Of a stretch of DNA of 64,000 nucleotides, positions 1-7,953 are shown piece by piece; position 1 is the first letter of the stretch, and every line of letters starts with the position of its first letter. The notes beneath the pieces were generated by a model. It had not been told where the DNA came from. It ran no database searches and saw nothing but the letters and a program-made list of their open reading frames with translations. The stretch lies in assembly GCA_026706815.1 (NCBI GenBank), contig JAPOYA010000057.1:1-64000 (forward strand), read 5' to 3'. The position numbers were made by a program, and so were the translations under genes. This DNA is from Acidimicrobiaceae bacterium. Its GTDB lineage: Bacteria; Actinomycetota; Acidimicrobiia; Acidimicrobiales; Aldehydirespiratoraceae.

Positions 1-838
1 CGCCCACGAGCACAACCGTGCCCGCCAGGTCCCGAGCTTCGAAACACTGCTTGTACACCTCGGGCAAGCCGATGGCGTCGATCGTGACATCCGCGCCGAA
101 CCCGCCGGTGTATTCCTGAATCTTCTCAACAGCGTCTTCTTCTCGGGAGTTGATCGTGTGGTGTGCTCCGAACCCCTTGGCCAGTTCGAGCTTCCGGTCG
201 TCGATGTCGACGGCGATGATGTTGGACGCTCCTGCCAGCTTCGACCCCGCGATGGCGGCGTTGCCCACACCCCCGCAACCGAATACCGCCACGCTGTCGC
301 CGCGGCCCACGCCGCCGGTGTTGATAGCGGCGCCGATCCCGGCCATCACCCCGCAACCCAGCAGTCCGGCTGCCGCGGGGGAGGCCTCGGGATCGACTTT
401 GGTGCATTGACCGGAGGCGACAAGCGTCTTCTCGGCGAAAGCGCCGATACCCAACGCGGGCGATAGCTCGGTCCCGTCCTCCAGAGTCATCTTCTGTTCG
501 GCGTTGTGCGTGCTGAAGCAGAGGTGGGACCTGCCCCGGTTGCATGCCCGACAGTCACCGCACACCGCCCGCCAGTTGAGGATCACAAAATCACCGGGAG
601 CAACTTCGGCCACCCCCTCGCCAACGGCTTCGACCACTCCTGAAGCCTCATGGCCGAGCAGAAACGGGAAATCGTTGTTGATTCCGCCCTCGCGGTAGTG
701 AAGGTCGGTGTGGCAGACCCCGCACGCCTGTATCGCCACGACTGCTTCGCCGGGCCCCGGATCAGGGATCACGATGTTTGCAATAGTGACCGGTTCGCCG
801 ACCGCCGCGGAAATTACTCCCTTTACCGTTTGTGGCAT
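1..838 (-). CDS. mscR: S-(hydroxymethyl)mycothiol dehydrogenase, C-terminus beyond window
   Basis: Zinc-dependent medium-chain alcohol dehydrogenase that oxidises the mycothiol adduct of formaldehyde using NAD in the cytoplasm. About 279 residues are visible from an ATG at 838, reading leftward off the window. Catalytic zinc ligands are Cys42 (GVCHTD) and His63 (LGHE). The structural zinc quartet is Cys93, Cys96, Cys99 and Cys107 with the classic spacing. The nucleotide-binding GCGGVGNAA loop lies near residue 188. The opening [10 protein letters not shown] and the NWRAVCGDC and [17 protein letters not shown] stretches match, from memory, mycobacterial AdhE2/MscR rather than generic alcohol dehydrogenases. 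The gene implies that the host makes mycothiol. An NDMA-dependent alcohol dehydrogenase is the main alternative. Confidence 0.88.
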   Translation of the reverse strand, partial: MPQTVKGVISAAVGEPVTIANIVIPDPGPGEAVVAIQACGVCHTDLHYREGGINNDFPFLLGHEASGVVEAVGEGVAEVAPGDFVILNWRAVCGDCRACNRGRSHLCFSTHNAEQKMTLEDGTELSPALGIGAFAEKTLVASGQCTKVDPEASPAAAGLLGCGVMAGIGAAINTGGVGRGDSVAVFGCGGVGNAAIAGSKLAGASNIIAVDIDDRKLELAKGFGAHHTINSREEDAVEKIQEYTGGFGADVTIDAIGLPEVYKQCFEARDLAGTVVLVG

Positions 839-938
839 TGTTCTGCTCTCCGTGTATGTGACCGTCTGGATCTCTGACTTTAGCCCCACGCCTCAAATCA
901 GTCGATCCCCATCTGTCGATCCGCACCTGGGCGAAGAC

Positions 939-1628
939 CTACGGGGTTTCGTCGCGGCTGCTGGTGAGGAGGGGTTTGACGGTTTTCCAATCAGCGCGGA
1001 CGACGTTGAGCATTGAGGAGCGACCGGCGGCCTGAAGGTCCTCGAAGGTGAGGTCGCTTAGTTCGTCGACGATCTCGGTGCAGCGGTCGAACAGCACGGT
1101 GTTGTCGGGGTCGAGGCCGGAGACGATCGCCAAACCGGTGGGCTCCACATCGACGGTCGTCACGGTCAGATCCGGACGGTGGTGGCGCAGTGCAACCACG
1201 ACCTTCCAGACGTCGCCGGACCAGATCATGCTGGTTTGCTCTCGCGCGGAGGTCTCTGCGTCGATCGGGAGGCAATCGTGTATCAGGATGACACCTTGGG
1301 GACTGCTGTGGCGTTCGATGTTGGCCACGTCTCGCAGGGCCTGTTCGTACAGATGGAGCCCGTCGACGAAGGCCAGGTCGATCGGGCCTCCGAGCAGGCC
1401 GAACAGGTCCGGATCGCCGAAGAATCGGTCAGAGGTTGTCGGGACGATCACGGCGTTGTCGGGAGAGTTTTCGACCATTGGTTCGGGATCGACCCCGACA
1501 GCGTGGGTCTCGGGTCGCACGAGCGCCAGCGAATGGCCCCGGTGAACGCCGATTTCCAGGTAGCGCTGCGGTTCGAGGATCTCATGTGCCTGCCGCAGCA
1601 GCCGGTAGTAAGTGCCGATCTCGCCCAT
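939..1628 (-). CDS. Class I SAM-dependent methyltransferase (Methyltransf_24 type)
   Basis: About 229 residues. A SAM-binding glycine motif, LEIGVHRG, sits near residue 24, followed by an acidic VGVDPEP strand. The later FVDGLHLYEQALRDV and ILIHDC stretches are typical of the family that includes rhamnosyl and cephalosporin O-methyltransferases. I chose the ATG at 1628 because it lies one base after the stop of the upstream methyltransferase, which points to a two-gene operon. The open frame extends farther upstream, but that part overlaps the neighbour. The two genes probably modify the same small molecule or surface glycan. The substrate cannot be read from sequence. Confidence 0.75.
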   Translation of the reverse strand: MGEIGTYYRLLRQAHEILEPQRYLEIGVHRGHSLALVRPETHAVGVDPEPMVENSPDNAVIVPTTSDRFFGDPDLFGLLGGPIDLAFVDGLHLYEQALRDVANIERHSSPQGVILIHDCLPIDAETSAREQTSMIWSGDVWKVVVALRHHRPDLTVTTVDVEPTGLAIVSGLDPDNTVLFDRCTEIVDELSDLTFEDLQAAGRSSMLNVVRADWKTVKPLLTSSRDETP

Positions 1629-1629
1629 G

Positions 1630-2475
1630 TCAGCTGCTGCGCCGCCAGTGGACGCCGGTCCAGTCGACAGAGACGATCTCGTCGGTGATCTGGTGAGCGG
1701 CACGGTAGTCGTCGACGGCCTTTCGGCAAGGTTCCCAGGCGCCGTAGTCGTCTACCAGCACATATCCGCCGACGCTGAGCTTGGGATACAACGCAGTCAG
1801 GGCATCGGTGGTCGATTCGTAGAGGTCGCCATCGAGCCTCAGGATCGCCAACTGCTCAATCGGAGCGGTGGCCAAGGTGTCGGCGAACCAGCCTTCGAGG
1901 AAGCACACCCGCTCATCGAGCAGGTCGTAGCGGCCGAAGTTGGCTCGCACTTCATCAACAGTCACATGCAGGGCTTTCACCTCGGACATGTCATGGCCCT
2001 CATCGGCCGGGTATGCCTCGACATTGGGCACGGGCAGGCCGCTGAAGCTGTCGGCGACCCAGACCCGCCGTCGGGTGTCTCCCCACGCCTCGAGCATCCC
2101 CTTCATCAGGATCGTCACCCCGCCGCGCCAGACGCCTGTTTCAATAAAATCGCCGGGCACGGCGGCGGCCATCACCTGGTCAATGCACCAACGCACGTCT
2201 GCGAGCCGTTGCCGACCCACCATGGTCTCGGCCGTGGGCGGCCAGTCTTGGCCCTCGGCCCGCGCCTGGGGTTTGCCACCCTGTTTTGTCAGACGCCAGC
2301 CGTTGGCCTTGAGAACCGATCGAAGTTCATCGGAGCCCCCGGGCCATTCTGAGAGATCGACGTCGTGGGTCTCTTCGGCCAGAAAGAGCTCGCGTGTCAA
2401 GCACCCCATCAACAGATCGACATAGCGGTCGCGCGCTTCCTGGCGCGTGCCGGATCTTTCGCCTCTCTCAGCCAC
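1630..2475 (-). CDS. TylF/MycF-type O-methyltransferase
   Basis: 281 residues, similar in size and motif order to macrocin O-methyltransferase TylF and mycinamicin MycF. Visible family signatures are FIETGVWRGG (SAM site), VADSFSGLP, the acidic LRLDGDLYESTTDAL and VLVDDYGAW, which carry the metal-binding aspartates. The family methylates sugar hydroxyls using SAM and a divalent metal. It is followed one base later by a second methyltransferase, so the two are likely co-transcribed. No polyketide or glycosyltransferase genes are visible nearby, so an antibiotic role should not be assumed. Confidence 0.8.
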   Translation of the reverse strand: MAERGERSGTRQEARDRYVDLLMGCLTRELFLAEETHDVDLSEWPGGSDELRSVLKANGWRLTKQGGKPQARAEGQDWPPTAETMVGRQRLADVRWCIDQVMAAAVPGDFIETGVWRGGVTILMKGMLEAWGDTRRRVWVADSFSGLPVPNVEAYPADEGHDMSEVKALHVTVDEVRANFGRYDLLDERVCFLEGWFADTLATAPIEQLAILRLDGDLYESTTDALTALYPKLSVGGYVLVDDYGAWEPCRKAVDDYRAAHQITDEIVSVDWTGVHWRRSS

Positions 2476-2555
2476 GCCCCATTATGGGTGTGAACTCGCC
2501 TCGATTGGTCCGTAACCCAGAAGGCCTGTCATGCCGAGAGAGTTCTTTGTGTGGT

Positions 2556-2725
2556 TCACAGGGTTGATTGTTGAGTTTTGAGGTATTTGGCTGCTTCTGT
2601 GTGCTGTGCCGCGAGGTGTTGGGCGTAGTGGCCAACTGTTGTGGGGTTTTTCCAGCGGCCTGCTTGCATGAGACCGGGCATGCTGATGCCGTGAGTCGGT
2701 TCATGCATCGCCGCAGGCTACGGAC
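2556..2725 (-). pseudogene. Tyrosine recombinase (integrase) C-terminal remnant, copy 1
   Basis: Read on the minus strand in a frame that is not part of any long ORF, this stretch gives THGISMPGLMQAGRWKNP followed by a segment ending AAKYLKTQQSTL and a TGA stop at 2556-2558. This matches the C-terminal end of the integrase at 58891 (THGLMQAGRWKSP ... GQYLKTQHY). An in-frame TAG lies just upstream, and the core-binding and most of the catalytic domain are missing. It sits immediately before the secreted-protein cassette at 2815, the same arrangement as at 56947-58614. Confidence 0.8.
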
Positions 2726-2814
2726 CCCAATCACATACACCTCACACAACCCGGCCCCAAACCACTGGAGGTCGACGAAAGAGAGCAGGCGTCGCTAAAC
2801 GCGACACGGCCCTT

Positions 2815-3276
2815 GTGAGGAAACTTGTGCTTGTACCATTGGCCGCGATTATCCTCGCGAGCGTACTCGCAGTCGTACCAGTTAGCACTAGCGGAGTGCC
2901 AGTGTTGTCAAGCCTGGAGGCCCAACCAGCCGACGCACACGATCCGCTGATGACGATCCCTATACCGCGCACAGTATGCAGGGACGTATACAAGAAGGTA
3001 ATAGTCGGGTCCTACCATCCCCTAGGACCGAGCCGACCAGCTCAGTACATCTATGGCTACCGTTGGGTTGAGGAATGCGGTACGGAGCACTTCTACATCA
3101 CCATTGTTCACCCCCACTCGCACGGCTTCCGAGAAGAATGCACGTGGATGACCGTAGCCGCCAACGTCGCAACATTAGGTCTAATTGTTCGCATGTTGGG
3201 GAATAGCGCACTAGTTTGGGTGTGTCAGAATGTCCCAGATGTCCAATACGAAATAATCGAGCCTTGGCGTTACTAA
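2815..3276 (+). CDS. Cassette secreted protein, copy 1 (four-Cys, P-H-x-H)
   Basis: About 153 residues from a GTG start. A hydrophobic signal segment ends QPADA, which gives an A-x-A cleavage site and a mature protein beginning HDP. The mature part has a VC near residue 55, the stretch VIVGSYHPLG, an EC, the motif VHPHSHG, an ECT and a late VC. The same order (VC, VIVG, C, RPHMHV, VCT, VC) occurs in the 57458 protein, so the two are distant paralogues. Sequence just upstream stays open and encodes RAGVAKRDTAL, which is part of the N-terminus of the 57458 protein. The 5' end here has therefore probably been truncated and restarted. I recognise no described family. Confidence 0.7.
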   Translation: MRKLVLVPLAAIILASVLAVVPVSTSGVPVLSSLEAQPADAHDPLMTIPIPRTVCRDVYKKVIVGSYHPLGPSRPAQYIYGYRWVEECGTEHFYITIVHPHSHGFREECTWMTVAANVATLGLIVRMLGNSALVWVCQNVPDVQYEIIEPWRY

Positions 3277-3303
3277 GGTCATATTCAAAATACAGGAAAG
3301 GTA

Positions 3304-3558
3304 ATGATAATCACTAAGATTATGAGGGGCAGGATTTTCACACTGCTCAATACTCGAGCTTTGTGGCCGTATGACATACCCATTGGGATTGCTGTATTTG
3401 CGCTGCTTTGGATGTACAGCCCGGCTTGGCTCACAGTCACGCTCTTTATCGTGGGCTGCGTTGTCCTTGCGACCCGGATCATCGTTGTGCTTGCCGCCCA
3501 GGCCCTGGGCCGTCGCCTAGCGGAGCGGCATGCGGAGCCTGAACCGGTGACCGAATAA
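3304..3558 (+). CDS. Cassette small membrane protein, copy 1
   Basis: 84 residues with two predicted helices, around IPIGIAVFALLWMYS and TVTLFIVGCVVLATRIIVVLA, and a short basic/acidic tail ending EPVTE. It starts 28 bases after the secreted-protein gene, on the same strand, with AGGAAAGG a few bases before the ATG. By position it is equivalent to the small membrane proteins at 58092 and 60056, but direct sequence similarity to them is weak. Its function is unknown. It probably anchors or assists the secreted partner. Confidence 0.55.
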   Translation: MIITKIMRGRIFTLLNTRALWPYDIPIGIAVFALLWMYSPAWLTVTLFIVGCVVLATRIIVVLAAQALGRRLAERHAEPEPVTE

Positions 3559-3590
3559 ACCCGCGAACCTTAGCTCACTGTGTTTTCACG

Positions 3591-3734
3591 ATCACCTACA
3601 TTGAGGTGCTTTCGGAGCATGATGAAGCTCACGCAGCGGGTAACGACGACCACGCTGACATAGACGACGACGTATTAGTTGCCAAGATCGACCTAGTTGC
3701 TGCTATTGAGGCAACCACTCAGGCTTGTGGATGA
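3591..3734 (+). pseudogene. Cassette lipoprotein remnant, copy 1 (N-terminus lost)
   Basis: This open stretch without a start codon ends with TGA at 3732-3734 and reads SEHDEAHAAGNDDHADIDDD followed by a tail ending AAIEATTQACG. The intact lipoprotein at 58312 ends EEHATAHTADADHSEVE and AAESTRRACQ, with the same His/Asp-rich block and the same spacing to a terminal Cys. The signal peptide and lipobox are absent here. It is the third member of the cassette in the same gene order as at 57458-58614. Confidence 0.6.
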
Positions 3735-3779
3735 CGGCCATTCACGTGACAGGGGACCCTGGTTTGGGTTCGGGGGCAA

Positions 3780-4810
3780 ACTCTAGTGGTGGTTGTGACA
3801 TAGCTGAGTGTAGGTGTCTGCGGCTGATTTCCAGTTGTGGAGTTTGCGGGGCATCGTGTTGAGGTTGTCTGCGATGACGGCGAGGTGTGCGGGGTTGGGG
3901 TTCGAGTCGCTGCCTTTGGGCAGCCGGCGTCGCAGCGGCTTGTTGGTTTGTTCGTTGGTTGGGCGCTGCCATGGTCAGCGGGTCGCAGAAGAAGACCTCG
4001 ACGCCTGATGCGGTTTCGGTGTCTGAGCGTCGTGTCATCTCGCGGCCTTGGTCCCAGGTGGGTGTCTTGACCAGATGTGTTGGTTGGCGGGCCAGCGCTT
4101 TGGTGATTGCTTGGACTGTGGCGTCAGCGCGGTAGCCGTCGGGCAGCGGCACGGCCAAAGCGCGGCGGCTGGTTCTCTCAACGGCGGTGGCCGCCGCCGA
4201 GTTGTTGTTGTGGCCGATGATCAGGTCGCCTTCCCAATGCCCGGGCTCGTGCCGGTTCCTCGATGTGGACGGGCCGCCGGCTCAGCGGCCGGCAGTCGCC
4301 CAGCGGCGACCGTTTCGCCTGTTGGCAGCGTCCGCGGGGTTTGCGCCTGCGGTGTCGGCTGGGCAGGCGCCGCCGCCCTGTCGGGTCATAGCACGCCCGA
4401 TAGACCGCCTCCGCGCTGATGGTCATGTGTCCGGCGCGCGGATCGGCGCTGATCGCGTGCGGCGACCAACGCGACTCCAACCGCTTCGCCGCCTCCGCGG
4501 CCAGCTCAACATGTCCGGCGAGCTTGGCGGCTTCGGGCGCCGCGCCCGCGAACACGCCGCCCTATGGGCAACATCGGCTCGATACCGCAGCGGCCGCCGC
4601 TGCTCGCCAACTCGCGCTGGACCGTCGACCGGTGACTGCCCAACCGCTGCGCTATCGGCCCGGGACCCAACCCCGCCTCTGTCATCGCCTCGATCACCAC
4701 ACGCTCGCCGAAACACAAACGCTGCGCCATACCCAAAACCCCCATCGGATCGGCTGCCGACTCGTTCAACCGGCCAACCACGGCCGACACGTCGCAACCA
4801 CCGATGGAGT
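3780..4810. mobile_element. Decayed IS30-family insertion sequence
   Basis: About 1.03 kb, the usual IS30 length. The ends are imperfect inverted repeats of about 22 bp. The left end starts ACTCTAGTGGTGGTTG at 3780 and the right end, read inward from 4810, starts ACTCCATCGGTGGTTG. They agree at about 17 of 22 positions. The body is a transposase broken in several frames. A further copy of the right end is found at 5423-5510. I could not identify a target-site duplication with confidence. Confidence 0.75.
3783..4790 (-). pseudogene. IS30-family transposase, multiply frameshifted
   Basis: The pieces line up in IS30 order when frames are changed. An N-terminal helix-turn-helix reads IAQRLGSHRSTVQREL near 4660. 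A middle piece reads RLESRWSPHAISADPRAG then TISAEAVYRACYDPTGRR. The first DDE Asp is in HEPGHWEGDLIIGHNNNSA near 4210, the second Asp in TPTWDQGREMTRR near 4055, and the NEQTNKPLRR segment with the final acidic residue near 3950. The C-terminus ends ADTYTQLCHNHH with a TAG at 3783-3785. At least four frame changes are needed, so no active transposase is made. Confidence 0.8.
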
Positions 4811-4991
4811 CCGCCGACCCTCCAGTGTTCGGTTCGTGTACAGCACCGATTCTGGAGGACTCCCGCGTTCAACCGCGGATAGCCCCCGCCCTCACACCAC
4901 CCTCAAACGCGAAGAGCCGGTCAAGCCTAGCCAATGGTTCTCGGGTGCGTATTCCCCGACAGTCTACGCCCTTCAGATCTGGCAGGACGAT

Positions 4992-5198
4992 TCACTGCCT
5001 TGCAAGTGCTCGCCGATTCCGTATCGTTGGAGCGGCGAGCACTATCGTCGCAGCTCCGATAGCTGGAATGAATGATTGGTAGCTAAATCCAGAGACCAAC
5101 CAGTAAATCCCAATACATATTATCCCTGTCATAACTGCCAGGCTTAGATTGCGCAAAGACAAGACGGTTTCGGGTTCTTTTTTTCGATTCATGTTCAT
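4992..5198 (-). CDS. Possible small two-helix membrane protein
   Basis: 68 residues, with a basic N-terminus (MNMNRKKEPE) and two hydrophobic stretches, LAVMTGIICIGIYWLV and FIPAIGAATIVLAAPTI, then a basic tail. The local DNA is clearly more AT-rich than the surrounding genes, which suggests foreign origin. No strong ribosome-binding site is visible. It lies between the decayed IS30 and its displaced end and resembles the other very small membrane proteins of the mobile islands only in size and topology. It may be spurious. Confidence 0.35.
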   Translation of the reverse strand: MNMNRKKEPETVLSLRNLSLAVMTGIICIGIYWLVSGFSYQSFIPAIGAATIVLAAPTIRNRRALARQ

Positions 5199-5422
5199 CA
5201 GGACTTTCTTGAAATTGGTAGCTAGATCACATTTCTATCAGGTTGCTATTTCCGGCCAGTATTGGTGGGCCAGAACCCACCTGGTGCATCCAAAACCCCA
5301 CATTTTTGTACGATCTACGGCTCCATGGCCGCAATTGTAGCGCTTTGAGATACGCTTCGACGACCAGACACGTCTAATCTGTGGTCCGTCGTCTTTGCGT
5401 TAGCGAGTGGTTTGTTTGTGTT

Positions 5423-5510
5423 GGGTGGCGGACTCCATCGGTGGTTGCGACATATCGGCCATGATTGGCCGGTTGAACAAGTCAGCAACCGATCCGATGG
5501 TGGGTTTGGC
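5423..5510 (+). repeat. Displaced copy of the IS30 right end
   Basis: This stretch is roughly 85% identical, by eye, to the reverse complement of about 4735-4822. It includes the terminal repeat and the first codons of the transposase (MIGRLNKSATDP here, VVGRLNESAADP there). It is inverted relative to the intact right end. Similarity stops near 5510. Confidence 0.75.
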
Positions 5511-6090
5511 TTGTGGTGACAGTGACGGGGTTGCCGAGGACGAGGGTACTTCGTTGGTTGCGCTTGAAGCGAGTGCCGCCGCGGCTGAGGCTTTGGAGAG
5601 TGCTGAGCAGCATCAGATTGCCGAGGCTGTCTACTACCACGACGTGAGCGAAGCGTTTCAACAAGTAGCCGCGGCTGCTGATCGGGGCGACGCGGCTGAG
5701 GCTGCGGATCTGTATCGCAAAGCAACCTGGCATGCGATCGCTGCGACCAGCGGCTCGAGTTTGGTAGAGGCCGTCGCGGACTATCCGGTTCCAGCAAGCC
5801 TGACCGATCCCTCATGTGTGGAGTTTGCGCATTATCATCCGGAGACCTCTTGTCATGTTCATTCCACGCGTCCTGCATGTCAGCCCATTCATGCGTTGAT
5901 CTATCGGGTACATGACCCCGACGAAGAAACAGGCCACCGATACAGCACGGTAGATGCCTGCCCGACCCCTCAAGACGCCGCTGGTGTCATCAGAGGCGCC
6001 AGCGTCGCGGTGCTGGCCTGGCAACAAGCAGCCAGCACTGCCAACGCTGCTGCCGAAGCCTGGGAAGCGTTCTCTCAAACAAACCAGTAG
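5461..6090 (+). CDS. Hypothetical Ala-rich protein with IS30-derived N-terminus
   Basis: About 209 residues from an ATG at 5461 (the frame is open from 5407). The first dozen codons come from the IS30 end. After CGDSD the sequence becomes an Ala/Glu-rich helical region (LEASAAAAEALESAEQ, AAAADRGDAAEAADLYRKAT), then a Cys/His-containing middle part (VEFAHYHPETSCHVHS, RPACQPIHALIYRVHD), then another helical Ala-rich end. No family is recognised. The native start was probably lost, so this may be a 5'-truncated gene read through from IS sequence. The true start may instead be the ATG at 5497. Confidence 0.45.
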   Translation: MIGRLNKSATDPMVGLACGDSDGVAEDEGTSLVALEASAAAAEALESAEQHQIAEAVYYHDVSEAFQQVAAAADRGDAAEAADLYRKATWHAIAATSGSSLVEAVADYPVPASLTDPSCVEFAHYHPETSCHVHSTRPACQPIHALIYRVHDPDEETGHRYSTVDACPTPQDAAGVIRGASVAVLAWQQAASTANAAAEAWEAFSQTNQ

Positions 6091-6107
6091 CAATGTGGTG
6101 TTGCCGG

Positions 6108-7058
6108 TCACTGGCGGTACTCGACGCCGGGGAGGACGCAGAGCATCTCGTACAGCATGTTCGCGGCGGTGAGCGAAGTGGCTCCGCTGGCGTCGTAGAT
6201 GGGTGCCACCTCCACAAGGTCGCAGCCCACGAGATCCAGGCCCAGACAACCACGGATGATCTCCAGGGCTTGAATCGTGGTCAGGCCTCCGATCTCCGGT
6301 GTTCCGGTACCGGGAGCGAACGACGGGTCGAGGCCGTCGATATCGAAGCTCAGATAAACCGGTCCCTCCCCGAGTTGGGCACGCACTTCGGCCATCAGCG
6401 GTTCAAGGCTCCGATGCCAGCAGTCTTCGATCTGAACCACCCGGAACCCCTGCTCGCGGGACCAGTCGAAGTCATCCGCGGCATAACCGGTGCCGCGCAT
6501 CCCGATCTGGACGACGCGGGGACAGTCGAGCAGCCCTTCCTCCACAGCACGGCGAAACGGTGTGCCGTGAGCGATCTTCTCGCCGAACATGGTGTCGTTG
6601 ATGTCGGTGTGGGCGTCGATGTGAACGAGGCCAACGGGCCCGTGTTTGGCGGCTATGGCCCGCAGAATCGGCAGCACGATGGTGTGATCACCGCCCATGG
6701 CCACGGTGATGAGGTCATGGGTCAGCAGCTCCTCGAAATGGCCGGTGATCCGTTCGACTGCATCGGTCAGGTTGTACGGGTTGGTGGCCACATCGCCCAC
6801 ATCGTCGATGCGCAGGCTGTCGAAGGGAGCGGCCCGCGTCGCCATGTTGTACGGACGCAGCAGCACCGACTCTTCGCGGATGCCTCGGGGGCCGAACCGG
6901 GCGCCAGGCCGGTTCGAGGTGCCGATGTCGAAGGGCACGCCCACGACAGCAACATCCAGATCTTCTGGCGACGATGTCGCAGGCAGGCGCATGAACGTGG
7001 CGATCCCGCCGAATCGCGGCATCTCATTGCCGCCCAGAGGCTGAGGGTTGTCGCTCAT
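6108..7058 (-). CDS. speB: Agmatinase/guanidinobutyrase-type ureohydrolase
   Basis: 316 residues, the normal length for the agmatinase branch of the arginase family, which hydrolyses a guanidino compound to urea and an amine with two manganese ions. Metal ligands are visible: His125 in GGDHT, Asp148, His150 and Asp152 in HIDAHTD, and the pair in SFDIDGLDPSFAPGTGTPE near residue 240. The N-terminus (PRFGGIATFMRLP) resembles guanidinobutyrase and guanidinopropionase sequences as much as SpeB, so the exact substrate is open. It is transcribed alone and is convergent with the 5461 gene. Confidence 0.85.
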   Translation of the reverse strand: MSDNPQPLGGNEMPRFGGIATFMRLPATSSPEDLDVAVVGVPFDIGTSNRPGARFGPRGIREESVLLRPYNMATRAAPFDSLRIDDVGDVATNPYNLTDAVERITGHFEELLTHDLITVAMGGDHTIVLPILRAIAAKHGPVGLVHIDAHTDINDTMFGEKIAHGTPFRRAVEEGLLDCPRVVQIGMRGTGYAADDFDWSREQGFRVVQIEDCWHRSLEPLMAEVRAQLGEGPVYLSFDIDGLDPSFAPGTGTPEIGGLTTIQALEIIRGCLGLDLVGCDLVEVAPIYDASGATSLTAANMLYEMLCVLPGVEYRQ

Positions 7059-7162
7059 CTAGGCCTTTCCTGCTGGTCACCGACAACTAGTCCTGCTGGC
7101 CACACGCCCGGACGCGCAACAACTTAGCGAACTTCTCCTGCGAGCCGCATCTACGATGAGAC

Positions 7163-7804
7163 ATGGCCGAATCCGCCGAACCGAGGCGCTCAGTCGGACG
7201 ACTGCTGTGGACACCTATCGGGCTGCTGGTTCTGGCCCTCGCGGTGATGTGGGGAATCGAGATTGTCGACACACTGGTGTTGGACGATCGCCTGCAGGGC
7301 AACGGCATCCTCCCTCGGCGTCGAGACGGACTCGACGGCATCGTCTGGACGCCTTTCCTCCACTCGGACTTCGGCCACGTCGCATCCAATTCACTGCCGC
7401 TGTTGGCCCTCGGCGGCCTAGTCGCAGTTCGCGGGATGCGCTACTGGGCCCTGGTGACTCTGACGGTGATTGTTGTCGGCGGGGGATTGACCTGGGCGCT
7501 GGCCGGATTCGGCAACCACATCGGGGCGAGCGGGGTGGTCTTCGGGTATTTCGGGGCGATCCTCGCTGCTGCCTTCTTTGAACGCCGGCCGCGAGCGCTG
7601 GCTTCGGCATTGCTGGTGATCGTCTTCTACGGCGGCATGGTGGCCGGGATCGTGCCCCAGGAGTACATCTCGTGGGAGGGCCATCTATTCGGCATGGGCG
7701 CCGGCGTCATCGCCGCCCGGGCGATGGCCGAACCGCGTCGCCAGCGGGCAACCGCACCCGACAACCCCGAGCCCTGGGAGCTCGACGAACCCTGGCTCAA
7801 CTGA
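7163..7804 (+). CDS. Rhomboid-family intramembrane serine protease
   Basis: 213 residues with about six hydrophobic segments. The catalytic serine is in GASGVVFGYFGA (Ser123) and the catalytic histidine in SWEGHLFGMGAG (His174). The early HSDFGHVASN motif near residue 67 is also typical. It cleaves transmembrane helices within the membrane. It lacks the zinc-finger head of the second rhomboid at 52002. The C-terminal tail is short, acidic and proline-containing. Monocistronic, divergent from the ureohydrolase gene. Confidence 0.85.
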   Translation: MAESAEPRRSVGRLLWTPIGLLVLALAVMWGIEIVDTLVLDDRLQGNGILPRRRDGLDGIVWTPFLHSDFGHVASNSLPLLALGGLVAVRGMRYWALVTLTVIVVGGGLTWALAGFGNHIGASGVVFGYFGAILAAAFFERRPRALASALLVIVFYGGMVAGIVPQEYISWEGHLFGMGAGVIAARAMAEPRRQRATAPDNPEPWELDEPWLN

Positions 7805-7828
7805 GTCCCGGCGGCGGCTGGCGTTGGG

Positions 7829-7905
7829 GGCTCCGGCTACGCCTGGCAACAGCAACGCGTTTGGAGGGCTCCGGCTACGCCCGGCAACAACAATACGCCC
7901 GGCGA
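7829..7905. repeat. Two and a half copies of a dispersed intergenic repeat
   Basis: Two near-identical units, GGCTCCGGCTACGCCYGGCA followed by ACARCAA, lie at about 7829-7856 and 7867-7892. A partial third (TACGCCCGGCGACAAAG) lies at 7894-7910. The reverse complement occurs at 11640-11667 and a close variant at 15352-15379, all between genes. The motif contains CCGG-rich self-complementary parts and could fold in RNA. Confidence 0.7.
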
Positions 7906-7953
7906 CAAAGCAGTAGGATGGGGCGCTCCACTAGTTGAAATCAGGAACCAAAG

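Noticed and set aside
939-2475. Antibiotic biosynthesis cluster suggested by the TylF-like enzyme
   Set aside because: Only two methyltransferases are present, with no polyketide, peptide synthetase or deoxysugar genes nearby.
4187-5075. Long plus-strand frames across the IS30 region
   Set aside because: They are antisense shadows of the broken transposase, and IS30 motifs read only on the minus strand.
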